Positions 33,922-41,218 of a stretch of 54,700 bases of DNA are shown piece after piece. Position 1 is the stretch's first letter. Every line of letters starts with the position of its first letter. Where the stretch lies: the NCBI GenBank assembly GCA_013389055.1, contig JACAEC010000009.1, forward strand, positions 1 to 54,700. Reading direction: 5' to 3'. Under the pieces are notes generated by a model. It did not search any database and was not told the DNA's origin. It saw nothing but the letters and a program-made list of their open reading frames with translations. The translations under genes were made by a program, and so were the position numbers. The DNA is from Hydrogenophilaceae bacterium. GTDB taxonomy: Bacteria; Pseudomonadota; Gammaproteobacteria; Burkholderiales; Thiobacillaceae.

Positions 33922-35595
33922 ATGCTGCATCTGATCCTCTGCTGGCATTTCCATCAACCGGATTACCGAACCGAGAGCGGCGACTACCGCCTGCCTTGGA
34001 CCTATCTGCATGCCCTGAAGGACTATTCCGACATGGCGGCCCACCTCGAGGCGGCGCCCAATGTGCGGGCGGTGGTCAATTTCGTGCCCAGCCTGGTGGA
34101 GCAACTGGATGACTACGCCAGTCAGTTCGCCAGCGGCCATCCGCGCGACCCCCTGCTGGCCTGGTTGATCGAGCCGGACCTGGGACGGCTGGATGAGGCG
34201 GCCAAGGCCGAATTGATCAAGGCCTGCTTCCGCTTGAACCTCCCCACCATGGTGGAACCGTTTCCCGCCTATCGCCTGCTGCATGAATTCCAAGAGCGGC
34301 TGAAGGATGAAGCTGCCGGTTTCAGCTATCTCTCCGGCCAATATCTGGCGGACCTGGTGACTTGGTATCACCTGGCCTGGACCGGCGAGACCGTGCGCCG
34401 GGACCAGCCCCTGGTGTTGGCTTTGATGCAGAAGGGCAAGGGCTTCAGCCTGGATGATCGACAATCACTCTTTAAAATCATCGGCGAGGTGATCGGCGGC
34501 CTGATCCCGCGTTATCGCACCCTGCTGGAGCGCGGCCAGGTCGAGCTCTCCAGCACGCCCCACAGCCATCCCATGGCCCCCTTGCTGATCGACTTTCAGG
34601 CCGCCCGCGAGGCGCAGCCGAAGTCCCCCTTGCCGGCCAGCCCCGGCTATCCCGGTGGCGAAACTCGGGTGCGGGCCCACATCCAGGCGGCGTTCGATAG
34701 CCATCGCAGCCACTTCGGCCATCGTCCGGTCGGCTTCTGGCCGGCCGAGGGAGGGTTGTCCGAACCGGTGCTGCATTTGATGGCGGAGGAGGGGGTGCGC
34801 TGGGTGGCCAGTGGCGAGGGGGTGTTGCGCAACAGTCTGCAGGCCTCCGGCATCGACCTCAGCCGCAGGTCGACTTGGGCCTATCGGCCGTATCAATTGC
34901 AGGGCGTCGATACGCTGTGTTTTTTCCGGGATGATCATCTGTCGGACCTGATCGGCTTCGAGTACAAGAGCTGGTGGGCAACCGATGCGGTGCGCCATTT
35001 CCTGCATAGCCTGGAAACGATTCACCAGGAAGCAGCCGGTTCGGAGGCCGTGGTGACGGTGATCCTGGACGGCGAGAATGCCTGGGAGTACTACCCTTAC
35101 AACGGTTTCTATTTCCTGGCCGAGCTCTACAAGATCTTGGCCGATCATCCCGATATTCGCACCACCACCTTTGCGGAATATCTGGAGTTGAAGGCGAATG
35201 GCGTCGGCAAATTGCCGCAGCTGACCGCCGGCAGTTGGGTCTATGGCGACTTCACCGCCTGGATGGGCGATGCGGCCAAGAACCGGGCCTGGGACCTGCT
35301 CTGCACGGCCAAAGAGGCCTACGACCAAGCGGTCTGCGATGGTTGCCTGTCGCCGCGCGCCCGCACGGCCGCCGAGACCGTGCTGAAATCCTGCGAGAGC
35401 TCGGACTGGTTCTGGTGGTTCGGCGATTACAACCCGGCCGAGAGCGTCCAGGCCTTCGACCAGCTCTATCGCAGCAAGCTCAAGCAGCTCTATCGCCTGC
35501 TCGATCTGCCGAGCCCGGCTGCCCTGGAGGTGCCGATCAGCGGTGGCGGCGGGGCGGCCGAGGCGGGTGGGGTGATGCGCCGCGGCCAGGGCTGA
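33922..35595 (+). CDS. Glycoside hydrolase family 57 protein (alpha-amylase/amylopullulanase-like)
   Basis: 'LILCWHFHQPDYR...PWTYLHALKDYSDMAAHLE...VRAVVNFVPSLVEQL', 'FWPAEGGLSEPVL', 'VTVILDGENAWEYYPYNG'. Confidence 0.93.
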   Translation: MLHLILCWHFHQPDYRTESGDYRLPWTYLHALKDYSDMAAHLEAAPNVRAVVNFVPSLVEQLDDYASQFASGHPRDPLLAWLIEPDLGRLDEAAKAELIKACFRLNLPTMVEPFPAYRLLHEFQERLKDEAAGFSYLSGQYLADLVTWYHLAWTGETVRRDQPLVLALMQKGKGFSLDDRQSLFKIIGEVIGGLIPRYRTLLERGQVELSSTPHSHPMAPLLIDFQAAREAQPKSPLPASPGYPGGETRVRAHIQAAFDSHRSHFGHRPVGFWPAEGGLSEPVLHLMAEEGVRWVASGEGVLRNSLQASGIDLSRRSTWAYRPYQLQGVDTLCFFRDDHLSDLIGFEYKSWWATDAVRHFLHSLETIHQEAAGSEAVVTVILDGENAWEYYPYNGFYFLAELYKILADHPDIRTTTFAEYLELKANGVGKLPQLTAGSWVYGDFTAWMGDAAKNRAWDLLCTAKEAYDQAVCDGCLSPRARTAAETVLKSCESSDWFWWFGDYNPAESVQAFDQLYRSKLKQLYRLLDLPSPAALEVPISGGGGAAEAGGVMRRGQG

Positions 35596-35640
35596 GCCGG
35601 CCGGTTTTGCTAAAATGGCCTTTTTTCAGCGGAGCGCGTC

Positions 35641-36132
35641 ATGAGTGACGAGGTAGTAGGCAGGAACAAGGTCGTATTCATGACTTATTCGGTGCTGAGC
35701 CAGGATGGCCAGGTGATGGGCCAGAACGACGTGCCGACCGGCTATGTCCATGGCGCCGGCAGCGGCCTGTTCGAGAAGATCGAGCGCAGTCTCGAAGGCC
35801 ACAGGGTGGGTGATCGCATCGAGGTCAGCCTTTCGCCCGAGGAGGGCTTCGGCCCTTCCGATCCCGACCTGATCATCGTCGAGAACTTCGCCGACGTGCC
35901 GCCCTCCTTGCGCCGCCTGGGTGGCGAGGCCGAGGCCCAGAACGACAAGGGCGAGGTCATGACCTTTCGGGTGGTCAAGATCGCCGACGGCAAGGTCACA
36001 TTGGACGGCAATCATCCCCTGGCCGGCCAGAATGCGACCTGCGTGGTCGAGATTTTGTCGGTGCGGCAGGCGACGCCGGAGGAGATCAAGACCGGCTTCC
36101 CTGCCGAACAGGGGCCGCCGCAGTTGCACTGA
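35641..36132 (+). CDS. FKBP-type peptidyl-prolyl cis-trans isomerase (SlyD-like)
   Basis: 'PTGYVHGAGSGLFEKIERSLEGHRVGDRIEVSLSPEEGFGPSD...LDGNHPLAGQ'. Confidence 0.9.
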   Translation: MSDEVVGRNKVVFMTYSVLSQDGQVMGQNDVPTGYVHGAGSGLFEKIERSLEGHRVGDRIEVSLSPEEGFGPSDPDLIIVENFADVPPSLRRLGGEAEAQNDKGEVMTFRVVKIADGKVTLDGNHPLAGQNATCVVEILSVRQATPEEIKTGFPAEQGPPQLH

Positions 36133-36148
36133 TCAGTTCGGCACAAAC

Positions 36149-36175
36149 AAAAAGCCCGCAGATGCGGGCTTTTTT
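36149..36175. terminator. Bidirectional intrinsic terminator
   Basis: AAAAAGCCCGC-AGAT-GCGGGCTTTTTT between convergent genes. Confidence 0.9.
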
Positions 36176-36190
36176 GTGGCTTGCGCAGGC

Positions 36191-36703
36191 TTATTTCGCC
36201 GGGCAGGCATCGTCGCCGGGCACCTTGCCGGGCAGCAGCAGGAAGGCCTCGAACGGGCCCATCACGCTCATGGCTTCCATCTTGGGGCCGGAGAACTGTA
36301 GCCGGCCGAACATCATGGCGCGCATCGGGCCGTATTCGCCGGCACCCATTTCCCGCCAGCGCTTGGTCTCGGCATGCATGACGTAGTCGACGGCGAGGTC
36401 CAGGTTGGCGGTTTGCACCTTGCCGCCGTAGGTGCAGATGGCCTTGCCGCCCTGCGGCTGGACCTTCATCTCCACCTTGGTCGCCTCGCCGCAGTCGGTG
36501 CGGTACATCTGCATGATCTTGTAGCCACGGCCCTTGTCGTTCTTGATCCACTTGTCGGCGAGTTCGTCGGTCAGGGTGGCGGTCTTGTTCCACTGCTGGC
36601 AGGCCTGGGCGGCCCACTCGGCGGACATCAGCGGGGCGGCGAGGGCGGCCGGGGCGGCCAGGATAAGACCGCTGGCGCACAGGGCGGTGAAAAGCTTTTG
36701 CAT
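36191..36703 (-). CDS. Secreted small protein resembling SCP2 (sterol carrier/lipid-binding) domain proteins
   Basis: Signal peptide 'MQKLFTALCASGLILAAPAALA'; 'VDYVMHAETKRWREMGAGEYGPMRAMMFGRLQFSGPKMEAMSVMGPFEAFLLLPG' resembles the SCP2 C-terminal region. Confidence 0.65.
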   Translation of the reverse strand: MQKLFTALCASGLILAAPAALAAPLMSAEWAAQACQQWNKTATLTDELADKWIKNDKGRGYKIMQMYRTDCGEATKVEMKVQPQGGKAICTYGGKVQTANLDLAVDYVMHAETKRWREMGAGEYGPMRAMMFGRLQFSGPKMEAMSVMGPFEAFLLLPGKVPGDDACPAK

Positions 36704-36801
36704 TGTGTACTCCTCCATCGAATAGGGTTGGGCATCGACTGCCCGCGGCTAGGGTAGTGTGAACGTACCACCCTGTAAAGCCCCTTTGCTTTGCAGGGTT
36801 C

Positions 36802-37542
36802 TCAGGGCCGTTGCGACTGGACGGGCAGAGCGGGTTTTCCGGAGAGCACAAGCTCGATCTGCCGCTTGAGTTTCGCCAGGGCGGCACCGTCGCCGGCGGC
36901 CTCGGCCCGCTGCGCCAGGACTTGTAGCCAGGCGAGCAGGGGCCGGCGCCAGCCTTGCTCGGAAGCAGTCTGGCTGGCCAGGGCCATGGTCTCCGGCATG
37001 ATCTCGCCCCGCTTCAACAGCAGGGCGCCGGCAATGAGTCGGGCCACCGGATCGGCTATGGCCTGGGCGGTGCGGTTGCGCTGGCCGGCATCCGTGGCCT
37101 TGGCCAGTTCGGCATAGTGGCCCGGCAGCAGGTCCGCATTCAGCCCTTGCCAATCGCCGGCCAGGAAGCGGGCATAGGCCACCTCTTCGGCCGAGGCGTC
37201 GGCCGCCAGCTTTTCATATTCGACGCAGGGCGCAAAATCGAGACTGGCGATGCGGGTCCCGCAGCGAATCAGTTCGGCGCGCGCCACCAAGTCGAGCCGG
37301 CCGGTGCGGGCCAGTTCGCCGCGAGCCTTGGCGAAGTTCAGTTCCGCCGTGCGGGAATCGCCCTCGAGCCAGCGTTGCTGATAGTTCTCCAACTGACCGA
37401 CGGCATTCATCTTCCAATCAGGCGGCGGCGAACCGGCGCAGGCGACAAGCAAGAAAAGAGTGCCGAGTAGCGAGTACCGAGTGGCTCGGATCAAGTACCG
37501 AGTGACGAGTGCCGAGTACCGAGAGGCCCACCAAACAGGCAT
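36802..37542 (-). CDS. Putative lipoprotein of the MCE/Mla-like locus
   Basis: 'MPVWWASRYSALVTRYLIRATRYSLLGTLFLLVACAGSPPPDW': charged n-region, h-region, lipobox LVAC. ATG 37542; the ORF-track start 37632 runs back into mlaD. Confidence 0.65.
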   Translation of the reverse strand: MPVWWASRYSALVTRYLIRATRYSLLGTLFLLVACAGSPPPDWKMNAVGQLENYQQRWLEGDSRTAELNFAKARGELARTGRLDLVARAELIRCGTRIASLDFAPCVEYEKLAADASAEEVAYARFLAGDWQGLNADLLPGHYAELAKATDAGQRNRTAQAIADPVARLIAGALLLKRGEIMPETMALASQTASEQGWRRPLLAWLQVLAQRAEAAGDGAALAKLKRQIELVLSGKPALPVQSQRP

Positions 37543-37587
37543 AGTGGGTATCTCATTTCTCGCTACTCGGTACTCGTGACTCGTCAC
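37458..37587. repeat. Degenerate heptanucleotide repeat array in inverted arrangement
   Basis: gag-TGCCGAG-TAGCGAG-TACCGAG-(TGGCTCGGATCAAG)-TACCGAG-TGACGAG-TGCCGAG-TACCGAG, a ~35-nt spacer, then CTCGCTA-CTCGGTA-CTCGTGA-CTCGTCA. Confidence 0.85.
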
Positions 37588-37592
37588 AGATT

Positions 37593-38528
37593 TCATGGCA
37601 GCTTCACCTCCACCTCGCGGGCGAAGGGCCATTTGCGGTTGATCTCGTTGATCAGGTGATTGACCTTGCGCACGCTGTCGTCGATCTCGGCCCGCAAGAG
37701 GGTCAGGTCGGCGCTGGCCTCCTGGGCGTTGGCCAGGATGGCGTCGGCCTTCTTCAGGCTGTCCCGGGTCTGCAGCAGGATGGCGTTGACGTTGGCCAGG
37801 GCCTGGTCGGTCTGATCCATGACCCCGTTCTGGCCGAAGACCCGCTGATCCATCTTCAGCGAGAGGCCGTTGAGCGAGGTGAGCAGCTTGTCGGCCTGAT
37901 CGACCGCATCGACCACCTTCTTCGCCTTGTCGGCGCTGCCGAGCACGCCCTCGAGCATGCCATATTGCCCGGCCATGCGGCCGGTCACGGTGTTCACGTG
38001 GGTGAGGCTCTGGTCCAGGTCGGAGCCTTCATGGGTCATGCGCTCCAGATTGTCGAGCAGGTTCTTGGCGCGGGTGATCAAGAGCGGCAGTTCTTCGGTC
38101 ACGTCGCCGGTATACAGCGGCGGCACCGCATCGGCGGGCAGGGGTGGGGCACCGAGGTCGGTGCTGAAGACCCGGATATTGGCGCTGCCGACCAGGGATT
38201 TTTGCAGGGTGAACACGCTGGTCGTGCGCAGCCAGCGCAAATGCTTGGTCGGCACTTCCACTTCGATCCGGCCCTGGCCCTGCTCGGTCAGGGTGATGCG
38301 CTTGACTTGGCCGATCGGGAAGCCGGAGAAGTTGAGCGGCATGCCGATACTGACGTTGCTGACGTCCTCGGCCACCAGGGTGAGGGTGCGGGTCGATTCG
38401 AACAGGCCGCGGGCGAACAGGGTATAGACGAAGAAGCCGACGGCGAGGAACACGGTGATGCCGACCAGCAGGCTGACCTTGAGGCCCAGGTGCTTGATCA
38501 AATGGGTGGGTAGAGAGGGGCGTTCCAT
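37593..38528 (-). CDS. MlaD/MCE-domain protein (lipid-transport ABC substrate-binding component)
   Basis: 'LGLKVSLLVGITVFLAVGFFVYTLFARGLFESTRTLTLVAEDVSNVSIGMPLNFSGFPIGQVKRITL' (MCE domain), then a long helical tail. Confidence 0.92.
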   Translation of the reverse strand: MERPSLPTHLIKHLGLKVSLLVGITVFLAVGFFVYTLFARGLFESTRTLTLVAEDVSNVSIGMPLNFSGFPIGQVKRITLTEQGQGRIEVEVPTKHLRWLRTTSVFTLQKSLVGSANIRVFSTDLGAPPLPADAVPPLYTGDVTEELPLLITRAKNLLDNLERMTHEGSDLDQSLTHVNTVTGRMAGQYGMLEGVLGSADKAKKVVDAVDQADKLLTSLNGLSLKMDQRVFGQNGVMDQTDQALANVNAILLQTRDSLKKADAILANAQEASADLTLLRAEIDDSVRKVNHLINEINRKWPFAREVEVKLP

Positions 38529-38956
38529 CGATAGTCCACGATCCAGAGCGTATTGATCTCGTCTTCCAGTTTAGTCAGGCAATCGGCCAGAAAGGTCGGA
38601 TAGGGCAGGTCCGGCAACAGCAGGCCGGGGCGCTCGATCACGATTATAGAGGGCCGGCCGATCAATGCCCGCAGCAGCTTGGCGACGAAGCGCTGCTCAT
38701 AGTTCAGATCGGGGTCTCGATGGTGGGCGCAGCCGGTTTGGGCCAGCCGTTCCAGCAGGCCCCACGCCTGCTCGCTAGCCTGTTGGGGCGTTGCGTTGTC
38801 ACGATATTGCGGCACCAGGGCGATGTTTTCCAAGACCGAAAGGTTGGCGCGCAGGGGCAGTTCCGCCGAGATCTGCACGGCGTCGGGATGGGCCTCCAGC
38901 CAGGCGCGCCGTTCGGCGTCGCTGTCGACCCAGGCTACAGATAAGTGATCGCTAAT
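38498..38956 (-). CDS. Truncated, catalytically degenerate ABC-ATPase-like protein at the MlaF position
   Basis: Between mlaE and mlaD; 'VQISAELPLRANLSVLENIALVPQ', 'DLNYEQRFVAKLLRALIGRPSIIVIERPGLLL', 'LWIVDYRW' align to Q-loop, signature, Walker B and H-loop regions, with no Walker A. Start uncertain (no in-frame ATG; ATT 38956 or a downstream GTG). Confidence 0.7.
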   Translation of the reverse strand: MSDHLSVAWVDSDAERRAWLEAHPDAVQISAELPLRANLSVLENIALVPQYRDNATPQQASEQAWGLLERLAQTGCAHHRDPDLNYEQRFVAKLLRALIGRPSIIVIERPGLLLPDLPYPTFLADCLTKLEDEINTLWIVDYRWNAPLYPPI

Positions 38957-39729
38957 GATCCGACCTCGATCAGCATCAGGGCGAAGAACAGCCGTACCAT
39001 GCCTGTGTGCACGGCGATCGGCGCGAAGAACAGTTTGTGCGGGGCCTCGAGGCCGGCGGCGATGGGGATCACCGTGACCGCCAGGCCGAACATCAGGCAC
39101 TTGAGCCAGAGGCCGAGCACCTGGAGTGGCGAGAAAACCTGGCCCAGGATTTGGCTGAAGGCGGCCAAGCCGCTGGTTTCCAGGCCATACAGGCTAACAT
39201 AGGCGATCAGCATGGCGATCAGGCTGACCACTGCGGTCAGGGCCAGCACCGAGAGCACGCCGCCGATCACCCGGGGCAGAAATTCCAGGCGCAGGGCGTC
39301 GACGCCGACATCGGCCAGGGCCTGGATCTCGTTGTTGATGTTCATCAGCGCGATCTCGGCATTGATCGCCGCACCCGAGCGCAAGGCGACGAATAGGGCA
39401 GTCACCAGGGGCAGCAACTCGATCACCAGGAAGCGCAACACGACCTCGAGCGCCAAATCGCCCAGGCCGTAATTCCGTGCCGCCGTCACGGCGATCTGGA
39501 TCAGGATCAGGCTGAGCAGGGCGGCGAACAGGCTGAAGCTGCCGAGGATTTGCCAGGCGGTGAAATAGATCTGTTTTTCCACCACGGTGCGGGTGGCACT
39601 GTTGTAGAGGCGAGGCGAAAAGATGCCGGCCAGCGCGATGCCGCCGAAGCTCAGCATACGTGCCATGGGGCTGAAGCGGGCGATCAGGATGTCGCCACTT
39701 CGGGTGAGCAGTTTGATGAGCCAGCGCAT
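38935..39729 (-). CDS. MlaE-family ABC transporter permease
   Basis: 'LYNSATRTVVEKQIYFTAWQILGSF...LVTALFVALRSGAAINAEIALMNINNEIQALADVGVDALRLEFLPRVIGGVLSV'. Start 39729 or 39747; the 544-aa track ORF is over-extended. Confidence 0.92.
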   Translation of the reverse strand: MRWLIKLLTRSGDILIARFSPMARMLSFGGIALAGIFSPRLYNSATRTVVEKQIYFTAWQILGSFSLFAALLSLILIQIAVTAARNYGLGDLALEVVLRFLVIELLPLVTALFVALRSGAAINAEIALMNINNEIQALADVGVDALRLEFLPRVIGGVLSVLALTAVVSLIAMLIAYVSLYGLETSGLAAFSQILGQVFSPLQVLGLWLKCLMFGLAVTVIPIAAGLEAPHKLFFAPIAVHTGMVRLFFALMLIEVGSLAITYL

Positions 39730-39800
39730 GCTGCGATCATAATGCATCGGTATGGTGCGATGGGTATCATTGTCCAGTGAGCCAAAAGAGAGAATTCGCC

Positions 39801-40340
39801 ATGAAGATATTCCGCAGTGGGCTTGCGCTGCTTTTGCTGGTCGCGCTGCCGGCTTGGGCGGCACCCGGGGTGATGCTGCGCGACGATACCTTGCGCAACG
39901 CGCCCTCGGCGACGGCGGCGGCGGTCGGTAGCGTGACCAAGGGCCAAGCGGTCGAGGTGCTCGGCCGCCAAAGCGGCTGGAGCCGGGTACAGGCCCAGGG
40001 CAAGACCGGCTGGGTACGCCTGCTTTCGGTGCGCGGCGGCGCGGTGGCGCAGACCGATGTCGGCGGCGAACTGGCCGGTGTGCTCGCCTTGGGCGGGACC
40101 CGGCGCGACCCGGGCAAGGTGGTGGCGGTGGCCGGGGTACGCGGCCTGAGCGAGGAGGAGTTGAAGCAGGCGCGTTACGACGCCCGGCAACTGGAGCGCC
40201 TGGAAGGTTATGCCGTGACGCTGCCCGAGGCGAACCGTTTCGCCGCCGAGGCCGGCCTGGCCCGGCGTGAAGTCGCCTACCTGCCGGCGCCGCAAAGCGC
40301 ATCGGGCAGCGGCGAGACCTGGGGAGGGAACCAGCCATGA
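39801..40340 (+). CDS. Secreted SH3-domain (bacterial SH3b-like) protein
   Basis: Signal peptide 'MKIFRSGLALLLLVALPAWA'; 'LRNAPSATAAAVGSVTKGQAVEVLGRQSGWSRVQAQGKTGWVRLLSV'. Confidence 0.85.
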   Translation: MKIFRSGLALLLLVALPAWAAPGVMLRDDTLRNAPSATAAAVGSVTKGQAVEVLGRQSGWSRVQAQGKTGWVRLLSVRGGAVAQTDVGGELAGVLALGGTRRDPGKVVAVAGVRGLSEEELKQARYDARQLERLEGYAVTLPEANRFAAEAGLARREVAYLPAPQSASGSGETWGGNQP

Positions 40341-41218
40341 AGATGCGTCTGATTCTCCTTGCCTGCCTGCTGTCCGGCAGCCTCGCCCAGGCGGCCGATT
40401 TCGGCGGCCTGCTGCGCGGCGTGCTCAATGGCGGCGTACAGATCGGCCCGCAGCAGGAGACGCCGCAGGACAACAACGGCGACGCCGTAGGCAACCTGGT
40501 CGGCGCCCTGCTCAGTGGCAACACCTCGCCCGAGCAAGAACGCCTGATCGGCCAGCAAATCTCCGGCAACCTCTTGGGCGCGGCGCCGCTGGTGGGCGAC
40601 GCGGCGCTGCAGCGCTACGTCAACCGGGTCGGCCGCTGGGTGGCGAGCACCAGTGAACGGCCGGACCTGGCCTGGCGCTTCGGCGTGGTCGAGAGCGAGG
40701 ACATCAACGCCTTCGCCGCACCCGGCGGTTATGTCTTCGTCACCAAGGGTCTGTACAAGAAATTGCAGAACGAGGCGGAATTGGCTGCCGTGCTCGGCCA
40801 CGAGATCGGCCATGTCGTGCGCCAGCATCACCTCAAGCTCTTGCAGCAGTCGCAGATGGTGGCGGCCGTCGGTGGCCTGCTCGGCCAGCGGCTGGGCAAC
40901 AAGAACCAGCTTATCCAGAACCTGATCGGCAACGGCGCCGAGATCGTCGCCCGCTCGCTCGACAAGGATGCCGAGTACGAGGCCGATCGCATCGGCATGG
41001 TGCTGAGCGCGCGCGCCGGCTACGACCCCTATGCCTTGCCTGCGGTGCTGCAGGAGATCGGCCATGTGCCGGCCCAGGACAGCCGCATGGCCCTGCTCTA
41101 CAAGACCCATCCGCATCCCGAGGACCGGCTGGCCCGCTTGGGCGAGGCGGTGGAGTCGGCCGAGGCCGGCCTGCCGGAGGGGAACTTGGTGAGTAACCGC
41201 TTCTACCGCCTCAAATGA
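40337..41218 (+). CDS. M48-family metalloprotease
   Basis: Signal peptide; 'AFAAPGGYVFVTKGLYKKLQNEAELAAVLGHEIGHVVRQHH' (HExxH), 'EYEADRIGMVLSARAGYDP'. Confidence 0.94.
   Translation: MKMRLILLACLLSGSLAQAADFGGLLRGVLNGGVQIGPQQETPQDNNGDAVGNLVGALLSGNTSPEQERLIGQQISGNLLGAAPLVGDAALQRYVNRVGRWVASTSERPDLAWRFGVVESEDINAFAAPGGYVFVTKGLYKKLQNEAELAAVLGHEIGHVVRQHHLKLLQQSQMVAAVGGLLGQRLGNKNQLIQNLIGNGAEIVARSLDKDAEYEADRIGMVLSARAGYDPYALPAVLQEIGHVPAQDSRMALLYKTHPHPEDRLARLGEAVESAEAGLPEGNLVSNRFYRLK

Noticed and set aside
36802-37632. Track start of the lipoprotein ORF at 37632
   Set aside because: This N-terminus would run through the inverted heptamer array into the 3' end of mlaD; ATG 37542 gives a sensible lipoprotein signal peptide.
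38935-40569. 544-aa version of the MlaE permease
   Set aside because: The first ~280 residues are Pro/Arg-rich shadow sequence antisense to the SH3 and M48 genes; conserved MlaE starts near 39729.
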